From the NCBI RefSeq assembly GCF_902506435.1, contig NZ_LR733215.1, positions 3,902,218 through 3,960,378 on the forward strand: 58,161 nucleotides of DNA, in the 5' to 3' direction. The position numbers were made by a program, and so were the translations under genes. How positions within the stretch are numbered: the stretch's first letter is position 1; every line of letters begins with the position of its first letter. This DNA is from Nocardioides sp. AX2bis. GTDB taxonomy: Bacteria; Actinomycetota; Actinomycetes; Propionibacteriales; Nocardioidaceae. A model generated the notes under the pieces. That model was not told the origin of the DNA. It saw nothing but the letters and a program-made list of their open reading frames with translations, and ran no database searches. This document shows positions 1 to 8,246 of the stretch, in pieces.

Positions 1-58
1 GGGCGGGGCGGGTGTGGCCGGAGTGACCTCCCCCGGCACCCGAGCTACCAGGCCTCAG

Positions 59-664
59 CTACCAGGCCTCACCCCACCGCACCAGCGCCACCTCGTCGAG
101 CGGCTTGCGGGTGCGCGGCTTGGCCTCCCGCTCGCGCTCGGCCTCCGGGGCGGCGGCGGGGTCGCCGCGGTGGCCGACGGCGATCCCGGTGAGCAGGCGG
201 ACGTGGTCGGGCAGGTCCAGGGCGGCGGCGACCGCGTCCTTGTCGAACCCCGAGAACTGGTGGGCGTCCAGGCCCATCGTCCGCGCCTGCAGCGTCAGGT
301 GGGCAGCGGCCTGGCCGAGGTCGTGGTGGGCGTACGCGGGGTCCTTCGCGGGCTTGCCGCTCGGCGGGGCCGCGGGGTCCGGGCCCACCTGGGTGCAGCC
401 GAGCAGGACCACGGCGGGGCGACGCACCCAGGCGTTGCCGCGCGAGAGGTGCTCCTCGAGCGCGGCGCGCGTCCCCGAGCCGCGCTCGGCGACCAGGAAG
501 ACCCACGGCTGGGAGTTGCCGGCACTCGGCGCCCAGCGGGCCGCCTGCAGCAGCGTCGTGACCTGCGCCCGGTCGAGGGTCTCGGTGTCGTCGAAGAACG
601 TGGGGCTCCACCGGGAGCGGAGCGGCTCGGCCAGGGCCTCGTCGTTCACCGTCGCGCCCGTCAC
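59..664 (-). CDS. Nitroreductase-family FMN oxidoreductase
   Basis: A 201-residue protein starting at GTG 664. The motif RWAPSAGNSQPWVF (about residues 43-56) is the FMN-contact signature of nitroreductase-fold flavoproteins, and the C-terminal GIAVGHRGD segment also fits. The length is normal for the family. It would use NAD(P)H to reduce nitro, quinone or flavin substrates in the cytoplasm; the substrate cannot be read from sequence. Its start overlaps the stop of the upstream SDR gene by 4 nt (GTGA), so the two are probably translationally coupled. The stop codon lies in the second copy of a perfect 14-nt tandem duplication (43-56 and 57-70), so the coding end has been duplicated locally without changing the protein. 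Confidence 0.85.
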   Translation of the reverse strand: MTGATVNDEALAEPLRSRWSPTFFDDTETLDRAQVTTLLQAARWAPSAGNSQPWVFLVAERGSGTRAALEEHLSRGNAWVRRPAVVLLGCTQVGPDPAAPPSGKPAKDPAYAHHDLGQAAAHLTLQARTMGLDAHQFSGFDKDAVAAALDLPDHVRLLTGIAVGHRGDPAAAPEAEREREAKPRTRKPLDEVALVRWGEAW

Positions 665-1668
665 CGGAGCACCGTCGCGGGCCACGCCTCGGTGCCGGTC
701 AGCTCGGCGACCTGGCCCAGGAAGTCGGCCACCTGCTCGCGGTCGTCCTTCTTCTGGACGGGGTACGTCGTGGGCCGCGTGCGGCGGTCGTGCCAGAAGT
801 GGTGGGTCCCCGGGGCCGACGGCCGGGTGGCGACCAGCCAGACCGCGGTGTCCGCGCCGTCCTCCGCCGTGCGCAGCAGCGGGCCGACGACCTTGCCGAA
901 GCCGGGCAGGGAGTCGGTGATGCCCGGCGTGCCGGCCCAGCCGGGGTGCATCGACGCGGCGGTCACGCCGCTCTCGCGGAGCCGCTCTGCCCACGCGTCG
1001 GCGAGCACGACCTGCATCCGCTTGGTGCGCGCGTAGGCGCGCACCCCGTCGTACTCGCCCTGGACGTACTGCAGGTCGTCGGCACGGAGACCGGAGGTGT
1101 ACATCCCGCCCGAGCTCATCCACACCACGGTGGCGCCGCCGTCGCGGCCCCCGGCGCGGAGCGGCTCGAGCAGCAGCTCGGTCATCAGGTGCGGCCCGAG
1201 CACGTGCGCGGCCAGCGTCATCTCGTGGCCCTGTGCGCTCTCCTGGCGCTCGGGCGGCAGCACGCCGGCGTTGTGGACCAGCCCGTGCAGCGCACCGACC
1301 CGGCCGACGAGGTCGGCGCACCACGCGCGGACGGCGTCGAGGTCGCTCACGTCGCAGAGCTCGCCGACCACCTGCGCCGCCGGCACCTGCGTGCGGACGT
1401 CGGCCAGGACCGTGTCGATCTTCTTCTGCGTGCGACCGAGGACGTGGACGGTGGCACCGAGGCGGGCGAAGGACAGCGCCATCGCCTCGCCGATGCCCGA
1501 GGTCGCCCCGGTGACGACGACGTGCTTGCCGAGCAGCGCCCCGGCCGGCGGGTCGGCGGCCCAGAAGCGGCGGCGCAGGCCGGACCCGATCCGGGTGTAG
1601 CCGAGCACCACCGAGCGGTCGAGCGCGGTGTCGAGCGCGCGGGCGAGCCCGGCGGGGATCGAGGTCAT
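661..1668 (-). CDS. Short-chain dehydrogenase/reductase (DHRS12-like)
   Basis: A 335-residue SDR starting at ATG 1668. It shows the Rossmann motif TGATSGIG near residue 50, the NAG motif (LVHNAGVL), a catalytic Ser in VVWMSSGG, and the YxxxK dyad as YARTK. The N-terminal extension of about 45 residues before the Rossmann fold and the overall size resemble DHRS12-type SDRs rather than the 250-residue classical group. It catalyses NAD(P)-dependent oxidation or reduction of an alcohol/ketone; the substrate is unknown. It is the first gene of a two-gene unit with the nitroreductase. The divergent lipase-like gene starts 84 nt away, so both promoters share the 1669-1752 gap. Confidence 0.85.
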   Translation of the reverse strand: MTSIPAGLARALDTALDRSVVLGYTRIGSGLRRRFWAADPPAGALLGKHVVVTGATSGIGEAMALSFARLGATVHVLGRTQKKIDTVLADVRTQVPAAQVVGELCDVSDLDAVRAWCADLVGRVGALHGLVHNAGVLPPERQESAQGHEMTLAAHVLGPHLMTELLLEPLRAGGRDGGATVVWMSSGGMYTSGLRADDLQYVQGEYDGVRAYARTKRMQVVLADAWAERLRESGVTAASMHPGWAGTPGITDSLPGFGKVVGPLLRTAEDGADTAVWLVATRPSAPGTHHFWHDRRTRPTTYPVQKKDDREQVADFLGQVAELTGTEAWPATVLR

Positions 1669-1752
1669 GGCCCCACCGTAGGAGGGTGGCCCCGCACCCG
1701 GCCGGGTGACGGCGGGCCGGCCCGCCGTGGGCCACCCGGGCATGCTGGACCC

Positions 1753-2535
1753 GTGCTCGCCTCCCTCTCCCCCGCGCGCCGCCGGCTGTGGCTCGCCGTC
1801 GCCGCGCTGGTGGTCCTCGCCACGGTCGCCGGCTCGGTCGCGCTGGTCCTGGGCCGTGACGAGCCGGCCCCGCCGGTCGCACAGGGCGAGGTCGGCCCGG
1901 TCCTGCTGCTGCCGGGGTACGGCGGCAGCGACGCGGGCCTGGAGGACCTGGCCGGCGCGCTGGAGGCGGAGGGGCGCACGGTCGAGGTGGTGCCGCCGCC
2001 CGGCGACGGCCGCGGTGACCTGCGCGACCACGCCGCCCTGGTGGCCGAGGCCGCCCAGGCCGCGGTGGCGGCCGGCGCGCCGTCGGTCGACGTCGTCGGC
2101 TACTCCGCCGGCGGGGTGGCCGCGCGCCTGTACGTCGCCGAGCTCGGCGGGGACGAGATCACCCGCCGGGTGCTGACCCTGGCCTCCCCGCACCACGGCA
2201 CCGAGCTGGCCGAGGCGGCCGGCCTGGCCGGCGCCGGGTGCCCCGAGGGCTGCCAGCAGCTGCAGCCCGACAGCGAGCTGCTGGCCGGCCTCAACGCCGG
2301 CGACGAGACCCCCAGCGGCCCGGAGTGGGCGGCGCTGTGGACCGAGGACGACCAGACCGTCGTCCCGCCCACCTCCGGTCGCCTCGACGGCGCCGTCTCC
2401 TTCGGCCTCCAGGACGTCTGCCCGGACCTGGTGGTGAGCCACGGCGAGGTCCCGAGCACCCCGGCCGTCCTGCGGATCGTGGTCGCCGAGCTCGACACCA
2501 CCCCGCCGGCCGTCCCCGGCCCCGAGGTCTGCTGA
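1753..2535 (+). CDS. Secreted or membrane-anchored lipase-like alpha/beta hydrolase
   Basis: A 260-residue protein from GTG 1753. An N-terminal hydrophobic stretch (about residues 11-33, after RRR) looks like a signal peptide or anchor, placing the enzyme outside the membrane. LLLPGYGGS is the oxyanion-hole region, GYSAGG is the nucleophile elbow with the catalytic Ser, and SPHHGTE follows as in bacterial triacylglycerol lipases (EstA/LipA type). Four Cys residues near the C-terminal half could form disulfides. Predicted to hydrolyse ester bonds outside the cell. It stands alone and ends at a strong inverted repeat facing the ABC permease gene. Confidence 0.8.
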   Translation: MLASLSPARRRLWLAVAALVVLATVAGSVALVLGRDEPAPPVAQGEVGPVLLLPGYGGSDAGLEDLAGALEAEGRTVEVVPPPGDGRGDLRDHAALVAEAAQAAVAAGAPSVDVVGYSAGGVAARLYVAELGGDEITRRVLTLASPHHGTELAEAAGLAGAGCPEGCQQLQPDSELLAGLNAGDETPSGPEWAALWTEDDQTVVPPTSGRLDGAVSFGLQDVCPDLVVSHGEVPSTPAVLRIVVAELDTTPPAVPGPEVC

Positions 2536-2547
2536 CCCCCGGCCCGG

Positions 2548-2610
2548 GATAGTCCCTGACGAGATCGTCGTGGATCCGCGGTTCCCGGGACGATTTCGTC
2601 AGGGACTATC
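2548..2610. terminator. Bidirectional hairpin terminator between convergent genes
   Basis: Inverted repeat with 22-nt arms (2548-2569 and 2589-2610), one mismatch and a 19-nt loop, lying between the convergent lipase and ABC permease genes. There is no T-run, as is usual for high-GC actinobacterial terminators. The arm sequence is closely related to the palindrome at 36820-36851 downstream of crgA. Confidence 0.65.
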
Positions 2611-2655
2611 CCCGCGGCCCCGCGGCCCCGCGGCCCCGCGGCCCCGCGGCCCGCG
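2610..2655. repeat. Short tandem repeat, unit CGCGGCCC(C)
   Basis: Five or so head-to-tail copies of a 9-nt unit (cgcggcccc) directly after the terminator hairpin. It is a low-complexity GC block that could vary in copy number by slippage. No gene is in it. Confidence 0.7.
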
Positions 2656-2676
2656 TCCCGCGCCGCCGCGCACCCG

Positions 2677-3510
2677 TCAGTCGGTGACGTCCTTGGTGGC
2701 GAAGTTGGCCCAGGCCGCGCCGAAGAAGACCACGACGTAGGCCAGCTGCAGCAGCACCCCGCGCACGACGTCGCGCCACAGGACCGGGTCCCGGAACAGG
2801 TCGACGAAGGCCAGCCAGTAGCGGGTCGGCAGCACGTCGCGGACGACGTCGGCGGCGTCGAGGGTGAACAGCAGCGTCGAGGCGATCAGCACCGCCATCG
2901 TCCCGAGCGCCGCCCCGAGCGGGGAATCGGCGACGGTGGAGAGGAACAGCGCGATCGCGGCCACGCCGGCCATGCAGAGGATCGCGTACGCCAGGGCCAG
3001 CGCGGTGCGCCCGACCAGCTCGGGCGTCGAGAGCGTCGTCCCCGAGACCGACGTGCCGCCGGGCACGACCGCGGAGCCGGCGGTGACCTCGCCGTTGCCG
3101 AGCAGCAGCACGCCGAGGACGTACGCCGTGACCGCCACGACCACGATCGTGATCACGACGAACGCCATCACGGCCACCATCTTGGCGACCAGGAAGCTGA
3201 GCCGCCCGACCGGGCGCACCAGCAGGTAGCGCAGGGTCCCCTGCTGCGCCTCGCCGGCCACGGCCTCGCCCGCGGTGAGCGCCACCGCGATCGGCAGCAG
3301 CAGCGGCAGCACGATGGCCAGCGCGGCCAGCGGGAAGAGGGTGCCGTCGGTGAGCACGGCCGACAGGAAGGCGGGGCCGGTGCCGGGCCGGGGGCCGATC
3401 GCGGTCAGCGAGAGCAGCACCGCGACCAGGCTGGGCAGGGCGTCGATCAGCAGGATCGTCACCCAGGTGCGCCGGCTGCGCACCATCTTGGACAGCTCGA
3501 CGCGGATCAC
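2677..3510 (-). CDS. ABC transporter permease (ABC-2 type)
   Basis: A 277-residue integral membrane protein beginning VIRVELSKMVRSRRTW at GTG 3510. About six hydrophobic segments follow, and the early GEAVAGEAQQGTLRYLLVRP segment is typical of ABC-2/NatB-type permeases, where it contacts the ATPase. It forms the membrane channel for the ATPase encoded just upstream; the two overlap by 4 nt (GTGA). The partner ATPase class implies export, but the substrate is not evident. It is the last gene of the three-gene unit with the RseB/LolA-like protein. Confidence 0.85.
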   Translation of the reverse strand: MIRVELSKMVRSRRTWVTILLIDALPSLVAVLLSLTAIGPRPGTGPAFLSAVLTDGTLFPLAALAIVLPLLLPIAVALTAGEAVAGEAQQGTLRYLLVRPVGRLSFLVAKMVAVMAFVVITIVVVAVTAYVLGVLLLGNGEVTAGSAVVPGGTSVSGTTLSTPELVGRTALALAYAILCMAGVAAIALFLSTVADSPLGAALGTMAVLIASTLLFTLDAADVVRDVLPTRYWLAFVDLFRDPVLWRDVVRGVLLQLAYVVVFFGAAWANFATKDVTD

Positions 3511-4445
3511 GCGGCGCCCTCCCGGCCGTGGTCGGAGGTGGAGAAGTCGTCGGAGCCGGCACCGGTAGCGTCGAGCACGACGCCCTCCAGAGTGCGGCGC
3601 TCCGGGGTCACCTCGACCACGGGCACGCCCGCCCCCACCAGCGCCGCCACCATGGCGGCAGGGTCCTCGCCGCGCACGATCAGCCGCTCGCCGTCGCGCT
3701 CCTCGACCGCACGGCCGAGGACCCCGGCCGCCCGCTCGCCGTGCGTCGCGCCGACGGTGCGCAGCAGCTGGCGCCCGGTCGGCCCGCGCAGGGCGTCGAG
3801 GTCGTCCTGGACCACGAGCCGCCCGCGCGAGATCACGCCCACCCGGCCACAGGTCTGCTCGATCTCGGCCAGCAGGTGGCTCGAGACCAGCACCGTCGTG
3901 CCAGCGGCGTTCAGGTCGAGCAGCAGCGCCCGGATGTCGCGGATGCCCTGCGGGTCCAGGCCGTTGGTCGGCTCGTCGAGGACCAGCAGCCGCGGGGAGG
4001 TCAGCAGCGCCTGGGCCAGGCCGAGCCGTTGGCGCATCCCGAGGGAGTAGGCGTGCACGGGTCGCCTGTCGACGCCCGAGAGCCCGACCCGGGCCAGCGC
4101 GTCGTCGACGCGGCCGGCCCGCCCGGAGCGCGACCCTCGGCCCGCGGCGTCGTACAGCGACAGGTTGCGGCGCCCGGACAGCTGGCCGTACGCCGCCGGC
4201 CCCTCGACCATCGCCCCGACCTGGGGCAGCACCTCGGCGGCCGAGGCGGGCATCGGACGGCCCAGCACCTCGGCGGTGCCGGACGTGGGCAGGACCAGGC
4301 CGAGCAGCATCCGGACGGTGGTGGTCTTGCCGGAGCCGTTGGGGCCCAGGAAGCCGTAGACGTCGCCCTCGCGCACGTCGAGGTCGAGGTCGCTGACCGC
4401 CGCCACCCGGCCGAAGCGCTTGGTCAGGCCGTGGGTGCGGATCAC
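3507..4445 (-). CDS. ABC transporter ATP-binding protein (drug/lipid export class)
   Basis: A 312-residue ATPase from GTG 4445. Walker A is GPNGSGKTT (about residue 34), the signature is YSLGMRQRLGLAQAL, and Walker B plus D-loop is LLVLDEPTNGLD, followed by the SSHLL switch histidine. The C-terminal extension of about 90 residues is typical of the CcmA/DrrA-like exporter group. It powers the permease encoded downstream. GTGA overlaps on both sides couple it to the RseB/LolA-like gene before it and the permease after it. Confidence 0.92.
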   Translation of the reverse strand: MIRTHGLTKRFGRVAAVSDLDLDVREGDVYGFLGPNGSGKTTTVRMLLGLVLPTSGTAEVLGRPMPASAAEVLPQVGAMVEGPAAYGQLSGRRNLSLYDAAGRGSRSGRAGRVDDALARVGLSGVDRRPVHAYSLGMRQRLGLAQALLTSPRLLVLDEPTNGLDPQGIRDIRALLLDLNAAGTTVLVSSHLLAEIEQTCGRVGVISRGRLVVQDDLDALRGPTGRQLLRTVGATHGERAAGVLGRAVEERDGERLIVRGEDPAAMVAALVGAGVPVVEVTPERRTLEGVVLDATGAGSDDFSTSDHGREGAA

Positions 4446-5548
4446 TGGTCCTCCTCGGGGAGATAGACGGCGCCGGCCCGCAGGTCGGCCTCGGCGGTGC
4501 GCAGCGCGTCGAGGTCGAGGGTGCCGGCGACCAGCCAGCCGCCGTCACCGGCCCGGCCACCGACCAGGACGCCGAGCGGGCCGGCCAGCGCCCCGATCGT
4601 GTCGTCGGTGGCGACCGCGTCGGGCGTGACGGCGACCTGCTCGCGCAGCGGGTCGGCCTCGTTGTCGCGCAGCGGGATGGCGACGAGCTGGGTGAGTCCC
4701 CGACCGTAGACCCCCACCGCGCCGCGCGAGCTCGGCTGGAGGTCGAGGCCGGCGACCTCGGCCGGCGGGCGGAGCGGGGCGTACTGGCTGGCGGCGTCGG
4801 CGATGTCGAGCACGTCGACCCGCTCGGCGTCGGTGTCGGCGGTGGGCTCGAGGGCCACCACCGAGGCCGGCGGCGTGCCCGGGTCGTAGTCGCGGACCTC
4901 GCTGGTGAGGGCGGGCGCGGACGACCCCTCGGCGTAGGCCTCGAGGAGCAGCGGCACCCCGGTGGCGGGGTCGAGCCAGACGTCGACCCGCCCGATCGTG
5001 GTCCGCTCGTCGGCCAGCGAGCCGTCGACCCGCAGCCCCGCGGCGGAGACCCCGGCCACCCGCCGCGCGGGGATCGCGCTGACGGCCGCCGGGTCGGCTC
5101 CGACCACGAAGCGCCGCGCCAGCTCGGAGGGCAGCAGGTCGCTGGTGCGGGGAAGCCGGATGTCGGGGTCGCGGCTGACCTCGGCCTCCTGCGCCTCGTA
5201 GGAGTAGGCCACGGTGACGTCGTCGGTGTGCCGCAGGTCGCTCTCACCCGCGGTGAGCAGCCGGTCCACCCGCCACGAGTCCGCGTCGCGCCACCACACG
5301 CGCAGCCGCGTGGTCTCGCCGAGCAGCGAGCCGAGGTCGTCGAGGTCCCCGGTGGCCGGCAGCTGCAGGGTGCCGGTCGTCTCGACGTACCCGCTCCAGC
5401 CCGCGTCGGGTGCCTCGGCCAGCAGCGCGAGCAGCGCGGCGGGTTCCTGGTCGGTCTCGTCGGCCGGCAGCAGCCGGGGGGCGAGCGGGAGCAGCACGAC
5501 GGCCGCGACCAGCGCGGCCACCACCAGCCAGCGCCGCGGGGAGGTCAT
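4442..5548 (-). CDS. Exported RseB/LolA-like protein
   Basis: A 368-residue protein with one N-terminal hydrophobic segment (about residues 7-24) followed by a wholly extracytoplasmic domain. The pattern of a beta-rich N-terminal half (WSGYVETTGTLQLP, RVWWRDADSWRVDRL) and DVWLDPATGVPLLLEAY resembles actinobacterial MucB/RseB-type and LolA-fold proteins, which bind lipids or sense envelope stress. It starts a GTGA-coupled operon with the ABC ATPase and permease, so it may present or sense the exported molecule; that role is inference. It lies 39 nt downstream of the MimR-like gene on the same strand, so read-through is possible. No lipobox Cys is present. Confidence 0.7.
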   Translation of the reverse strand: MTSPRRWLVVAALVAAVVLLPLAPRLLPADETDQEPAALLALLAEAPDAGWSGYVETTGTLQLPATGDLDDLGSLLGETTRLRVWWRDADSWRVDRLLTAGESDLRHTDDVTVAYSYEAQEAEVSRDPDIRLPRTSDLLPSELARRFVVGADPAAVSAIPARRVAGVSAAGLRVDGSLADERTTIGRVDVWLDPATGVPLLLEAYAEGSSAPALTSEVRDYDPGTPPASVVALEPTADTDAERVDVLDIADAASQYAPLRPPAEVAGLDLQPSSRGAVGVYGRGLTQLVAIPLRDNEADPLREQVAVTPDAVATDDTIGALAGPLGVLVGGRAGDGGWLVAGTLDLDALRTAEADLRAGAVYLPEEDQ

Positions 5549-5587
5549 GGCCCGACGCTACGGGGCGCGGGCCAATCACCCCCGCGG

Positions 5588-7012
5588 TCACCCCCGGGGG
5601 AGCCGGATGCCGTACTGCCCGATCTTGCGGTAGACCGTCGCCCTGCTCATGCCCAGCTCGAGCGCTCCCTCACGCATCGTCACCCCCGGCCGGGTCAGCA
5701 CCCGCACGATCTCGTCGCGCTCGAAGGTCTCGATCCGGCTGAGCCGGTGGGTGCCCTGGCTGAGCACCTCGGCGGGCAGGTGGCGGACCTCGACGACGTC
5801 GGTACGCGTGGCCGCGTCGCGCACCACGTCGCGCAGCTCCGCGACGTTGCCCGGCCAGCCGTGGTCGCGCAGCGCCTGCTCGGCCGCCGGGGTGAGGTCC
5901 ACCTCGCGCCCGCGCACCTGGTGGGCGAGGTGGCGCGCGAGCGGGACCACGTCGTCGGGACGCTCGCGCAGCGGCGGGACCTGGACGACCGCGCCGACCA
6001 GCGGGACCAGCGCGGCCGGCAGGTCCTCCAGGCGTCCGGCGGTCGCGCCCCAGCCGGCCGGGCCGGCACCGGGCAGCAGGTCGCGGAGCCGGTCGGCCGC
6101 CCACGCCGGCAGCAGGTCGGCGTCGCCGAGCAGCACCGTGGTGTGCTCCTTGCCGACCTCCGGCGACCACAGGTCGAGCCAGGTGGCGACGTCGTCCGGG
6201 GCCGGGACCCGGGCCGCCAGCACCCGCCCGCGGGGGCGCTCGGCACGCGCGGCCTGGGCCAGCAGGGTCGTCCGCCCGGCGCCGCGCTCGCCCACCACGG
6301 CCACCACCCGCCCGCTCGCCACGGCGGCGCGGACCTGCGTGAGCGCGTCGGTCCAGGACGCGGACAGACCCGTCAGCGTGCCGGAGCCGGGCTCCAGGCG
6401 CGGTGCCTCCACCCGGTAGACCGCCCCGCGCGAGGGCGTCGGGGCGGCACCGCCGCCGGATCGGGCCAGCATCAGCGCGGTCGTGGTGCCGGCGGCCGAG
6501 CGGGCCAGCGCCAGCAGCAGGTCGCTGTGCGAGGCCGACCAGGTGGTGAGGTTCAACGCGCCCTCGAGCCGTCCCGTGCGGGGGTCGAGCACCGGCACGG
6601 CGGCGCAGGTGTAGCCGCGCAGGCTCAGCGCGTAGTGCTGCTCGGACCGCACCACCGTCGGCGTGCGGTCGGCGAGCGCCAGGCCGAGCCCGTTGGTCCC
6701 GGCCTCGCGCTCGGCGTAGGAGAAGCCCGGTGCGAGGTGCACCGCGTCCAGGGCGCGCAGCAGCGCGTGGTCACCGCTGCGGCGGTCCAGCACCAGGCCG
6801 TCGGCGTCGGTGAGCATGAGGCTGACCGGCTCGGCGGCCAGCGACCGGTGGAGGTCGCCGAGCACCTCGCGGCCGCAGGTCGCGAACAGCGACTCCGTGG
6901 GCGGCGCGCCGCTGAAGCGCGGCTGCACCTCACCGTGGGACACGCCGTAGCCCTCGCTGCGGCGCCACGACGCCACGACCCGGTCGGGCGCGTGCTGCTC
7001 GAGCTCCCCCAC
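5588..7012 (-). CDS. MimR/AcoR-like GAF-AAA-Fis transcriptional regulator lacking the GAFTGA loop
   Basis: The GTG at 7012 gives 474 residues; it has GGAGG six bases upstream, and the longer open frame beyond it overlaps the divergent promoter. The N-terminal part carries a GAF sensor with the AGTNGLGLAL motif seen in AcoR and MimR. The centre is an AAA+-like domain with a Walker A variant (GERGAGRTT) and the WPGNVAELRDVV segment common to NtrC-type regulators. A Fis-type helix-turn-helix (MSRATVYRKI) ends the protein. The sigma-54 contact motif GAFTGA is absent and Walker B is degraded (VLLGDADLL). Mycobacterial MimR activates binuclear-iron (propane) monooxygenase operons; here the gene diverges from accessory genes of such an operon. 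The palindrome at 7090-7110 is its likely site. Confidence 0.8.
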   Translation of the reverse strand: MGELEQHAPDRVVASWRRSEGYGVSHGEVQPRFSGAPPTESLFATCGREVLGDLHRSLAAEPVSLMLTDADGLVLDRRSGDHALLRALDAVHLAPGFSYAEREAGTNGLGLALADRTPTVVRSEQHYALSLRGYTCAAVPVLDPRTGRLEGALNLTTWSASHSDLLLALARSAAGTTTALMLARSGGGAAPTPSRGAVYRVEAPRLEPGSGTLTGLSASWTDALTQVRAAVASGRVVAVVGERGAGRTTLLAQAARAERPRGRVLAARVPAPDDVATWLDLWSPEVGKEHTTVLLGDADLLPAWAADRLRDLLPGAGPAGWGATAGRLEDLPAALVPLVGAVVQVPPLRERPDDVVPLARHLAHQVRGREVDLTPAAEQALRDHGWPGNVAELRDVVRDAATRTDVVEVRHLPAEVLSQGTHRLSRIETFERDEIVRVLTRPGVTMREGALELGMSRATVYRKIGQYGIRLPRG

Positions 7013-7089
7013 CAGCCACCTCCACGGCCGCCCCCGGCACACCCACGCGTGCCCGGCGGTGGCGCCAGCGTACGACGCGGACTGTGACC

Positions 7090-7110
7090 CGCGTCTCAAA
7101 GTGAGACGCG
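7090..7110. promoter_or_regulatory. Perfect 9-bp inverted repeat, likely binding site of the divergent regulator
   Basis: cgcgtctca-aag-tgagacgcg: two 9-nt arms around a 3-nt spacer in the 181-bp gap between the MimR-like gene and the amidohydrolase operon. TGAGAC-type dyads are typical AcoR-family sites. It lies 84 bp before the amidohydrolase ATG and 78 bp before the regulator GTG, so it could serve both. Confidence 0.6.
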
Positions 7111-7193
7111 CACCCCCTCGGCAGCGGGGTCGCGACGACCTAGCGTCGGCGACGAGCTCCGTGACGGTCGTCACGGGCGGAGACGGAGGAACC

Positions 7194-8246
7194 ATGTACA
7201 CCAAGGACGGCGAAGACTTCTACATCGTCGATGCGCACATCGCCCTGTGGGACGCCCGCGAGGAGAACCAGCGCAACATCCACGGCAAGCAGTTCATCGA
7301 CTGCTTCTACGACTACCACCGCAACCTCTCGCCCGAGTCCGAGGTCTGGCCCTACGAGGAGTACCTCTACCAGGGCGGGGAGCGGCTGATGAGGGACGTC
7401 TTCACCGACGGCTACGCCGACCACGCCATCTTCCAGCCGGCCTACCTCCACGAGTTCTACAAGACCGGTTTCGGCCAGTCCGAGGAGGCCTCCGCCCTGG
7501 CCTCGGCGCACCCGGACAAGCTCACCTACAACCACAACTTCGACCCCCGCAACGGCGAGCGCGGCCTCGAGCAGCTCCACGCGGACGCGGAGAAGTACGG
7601 CCTGAAGGGCGTCAAGCTCTACACCGCCGAGTGGCACGGGGACTCGCGTGGCTGGAAGCTCGACGACCCGTGGGCCTACCGCTACTTCGAGGCCTGCCGC
7701 GAGCTGGGCATCAAGAACATCCACGTCCACAAGGGCCCCACCATCCGCCCCCTCGACCGCGATGCCTTCGACGTGGCCGACGTCGACCACGTGGCCACCG
7801 ACTTCACCGACCTGAACTTCATCGTGGAGCACGTCGGCCTGCCGCGCCTGGAGGACTTCTGCTGGATCGCCACCCAGGAGCCGAACGTCTACGGCGGCCT
7901 GGCCGTGGCGATGCCCTTCATCCACACCCGTCCCCGCTACTTCGCCCAGATCATGGGGGAGCTCCTCTACTGGATCGGCGAGGACCGGATCCTGTTCTCC
8001 TCCGACTACGCGATCTGGACCCCGAAGTGGCTGGTCGAGGCCTTCGTGGACTTCCAGATCCCCTCCGACATGAGTGAGTACGCGCCGATCACCCTGGAGC
8101 AGAAGAAGAAGATCCTCGGCCTCAACGCCGCCGCGCTGTACGACCTCGACGTGCCGCAGGCCCTGCGCCTGCCCGAGGCCGACGAGACCGCCACCGGTCC
8201 CCGCGACCCCTCGGCCGCCGACCCGGACCTGGTGGGCGCCCGATGA
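7194..8246 (+). CDS. Amidohydrolase 2-family protein of propane-monooxygenase-type operons
   Basis: A 350-residue protein, ATG preceded by GGAGGA. It matches the amidohydrolase that follows the four monooxygenase genes in mycobacterial mimABCD and Rhodococcus/Gordonia prmABCD clusters: long shared blocks include KGVKLYTAEWH, GIKNIHVHKGPTI, LNFIVEHVGLPR and the metal-ligand Asp in FSSDYAIW. The N-terminal metal motif reads VDAHIALW, so the second His of the usual HxH pair appears to be Ala. The family is thought to help mature or protect the diiron hydroxylase; its reaction is not established. It is first of three genes joined by ATGA overlaps. Confidence 0.85.
   Translation: MYTKDGEDFYIVDAHIALWDAREENQRNIHGKQFIDCFYDYHRNLSPESEVWPYEEYLYQGGERLMRDVFTDGYADHAIFQPAYLHEFYKTGFGQSEEASALASAHPDKLTYNHNFDPRNGERGLEQLHADAEKYGLKGVKLYTAEWHGDSRGWKLDDPWAYRYFEACRELGIKNIHVHKGPTIRPLDRDAFDVADVDHVATDFTDLNFIVEHVGLPRLEDFCWIATQEPNVYGGLAVAMPFIHTRPRYFAQIMGELLYWIGEDRILFSSDYAIWTPKWLVEAFVDFQIPSDMSEYAPITLEQKKKILGLNAAALYDLDVPQALRLPEADETATGPRDPSAADPDLVGAR

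Noticed and set aside
58..1882. One 607-residue protein joining the SDR and nitroreductase regions
   Set aside because: Only the last 201 codons match a protein family. The upstream part is out of frame with the SDR gene, whose own frame ends in a GTGA overlap.
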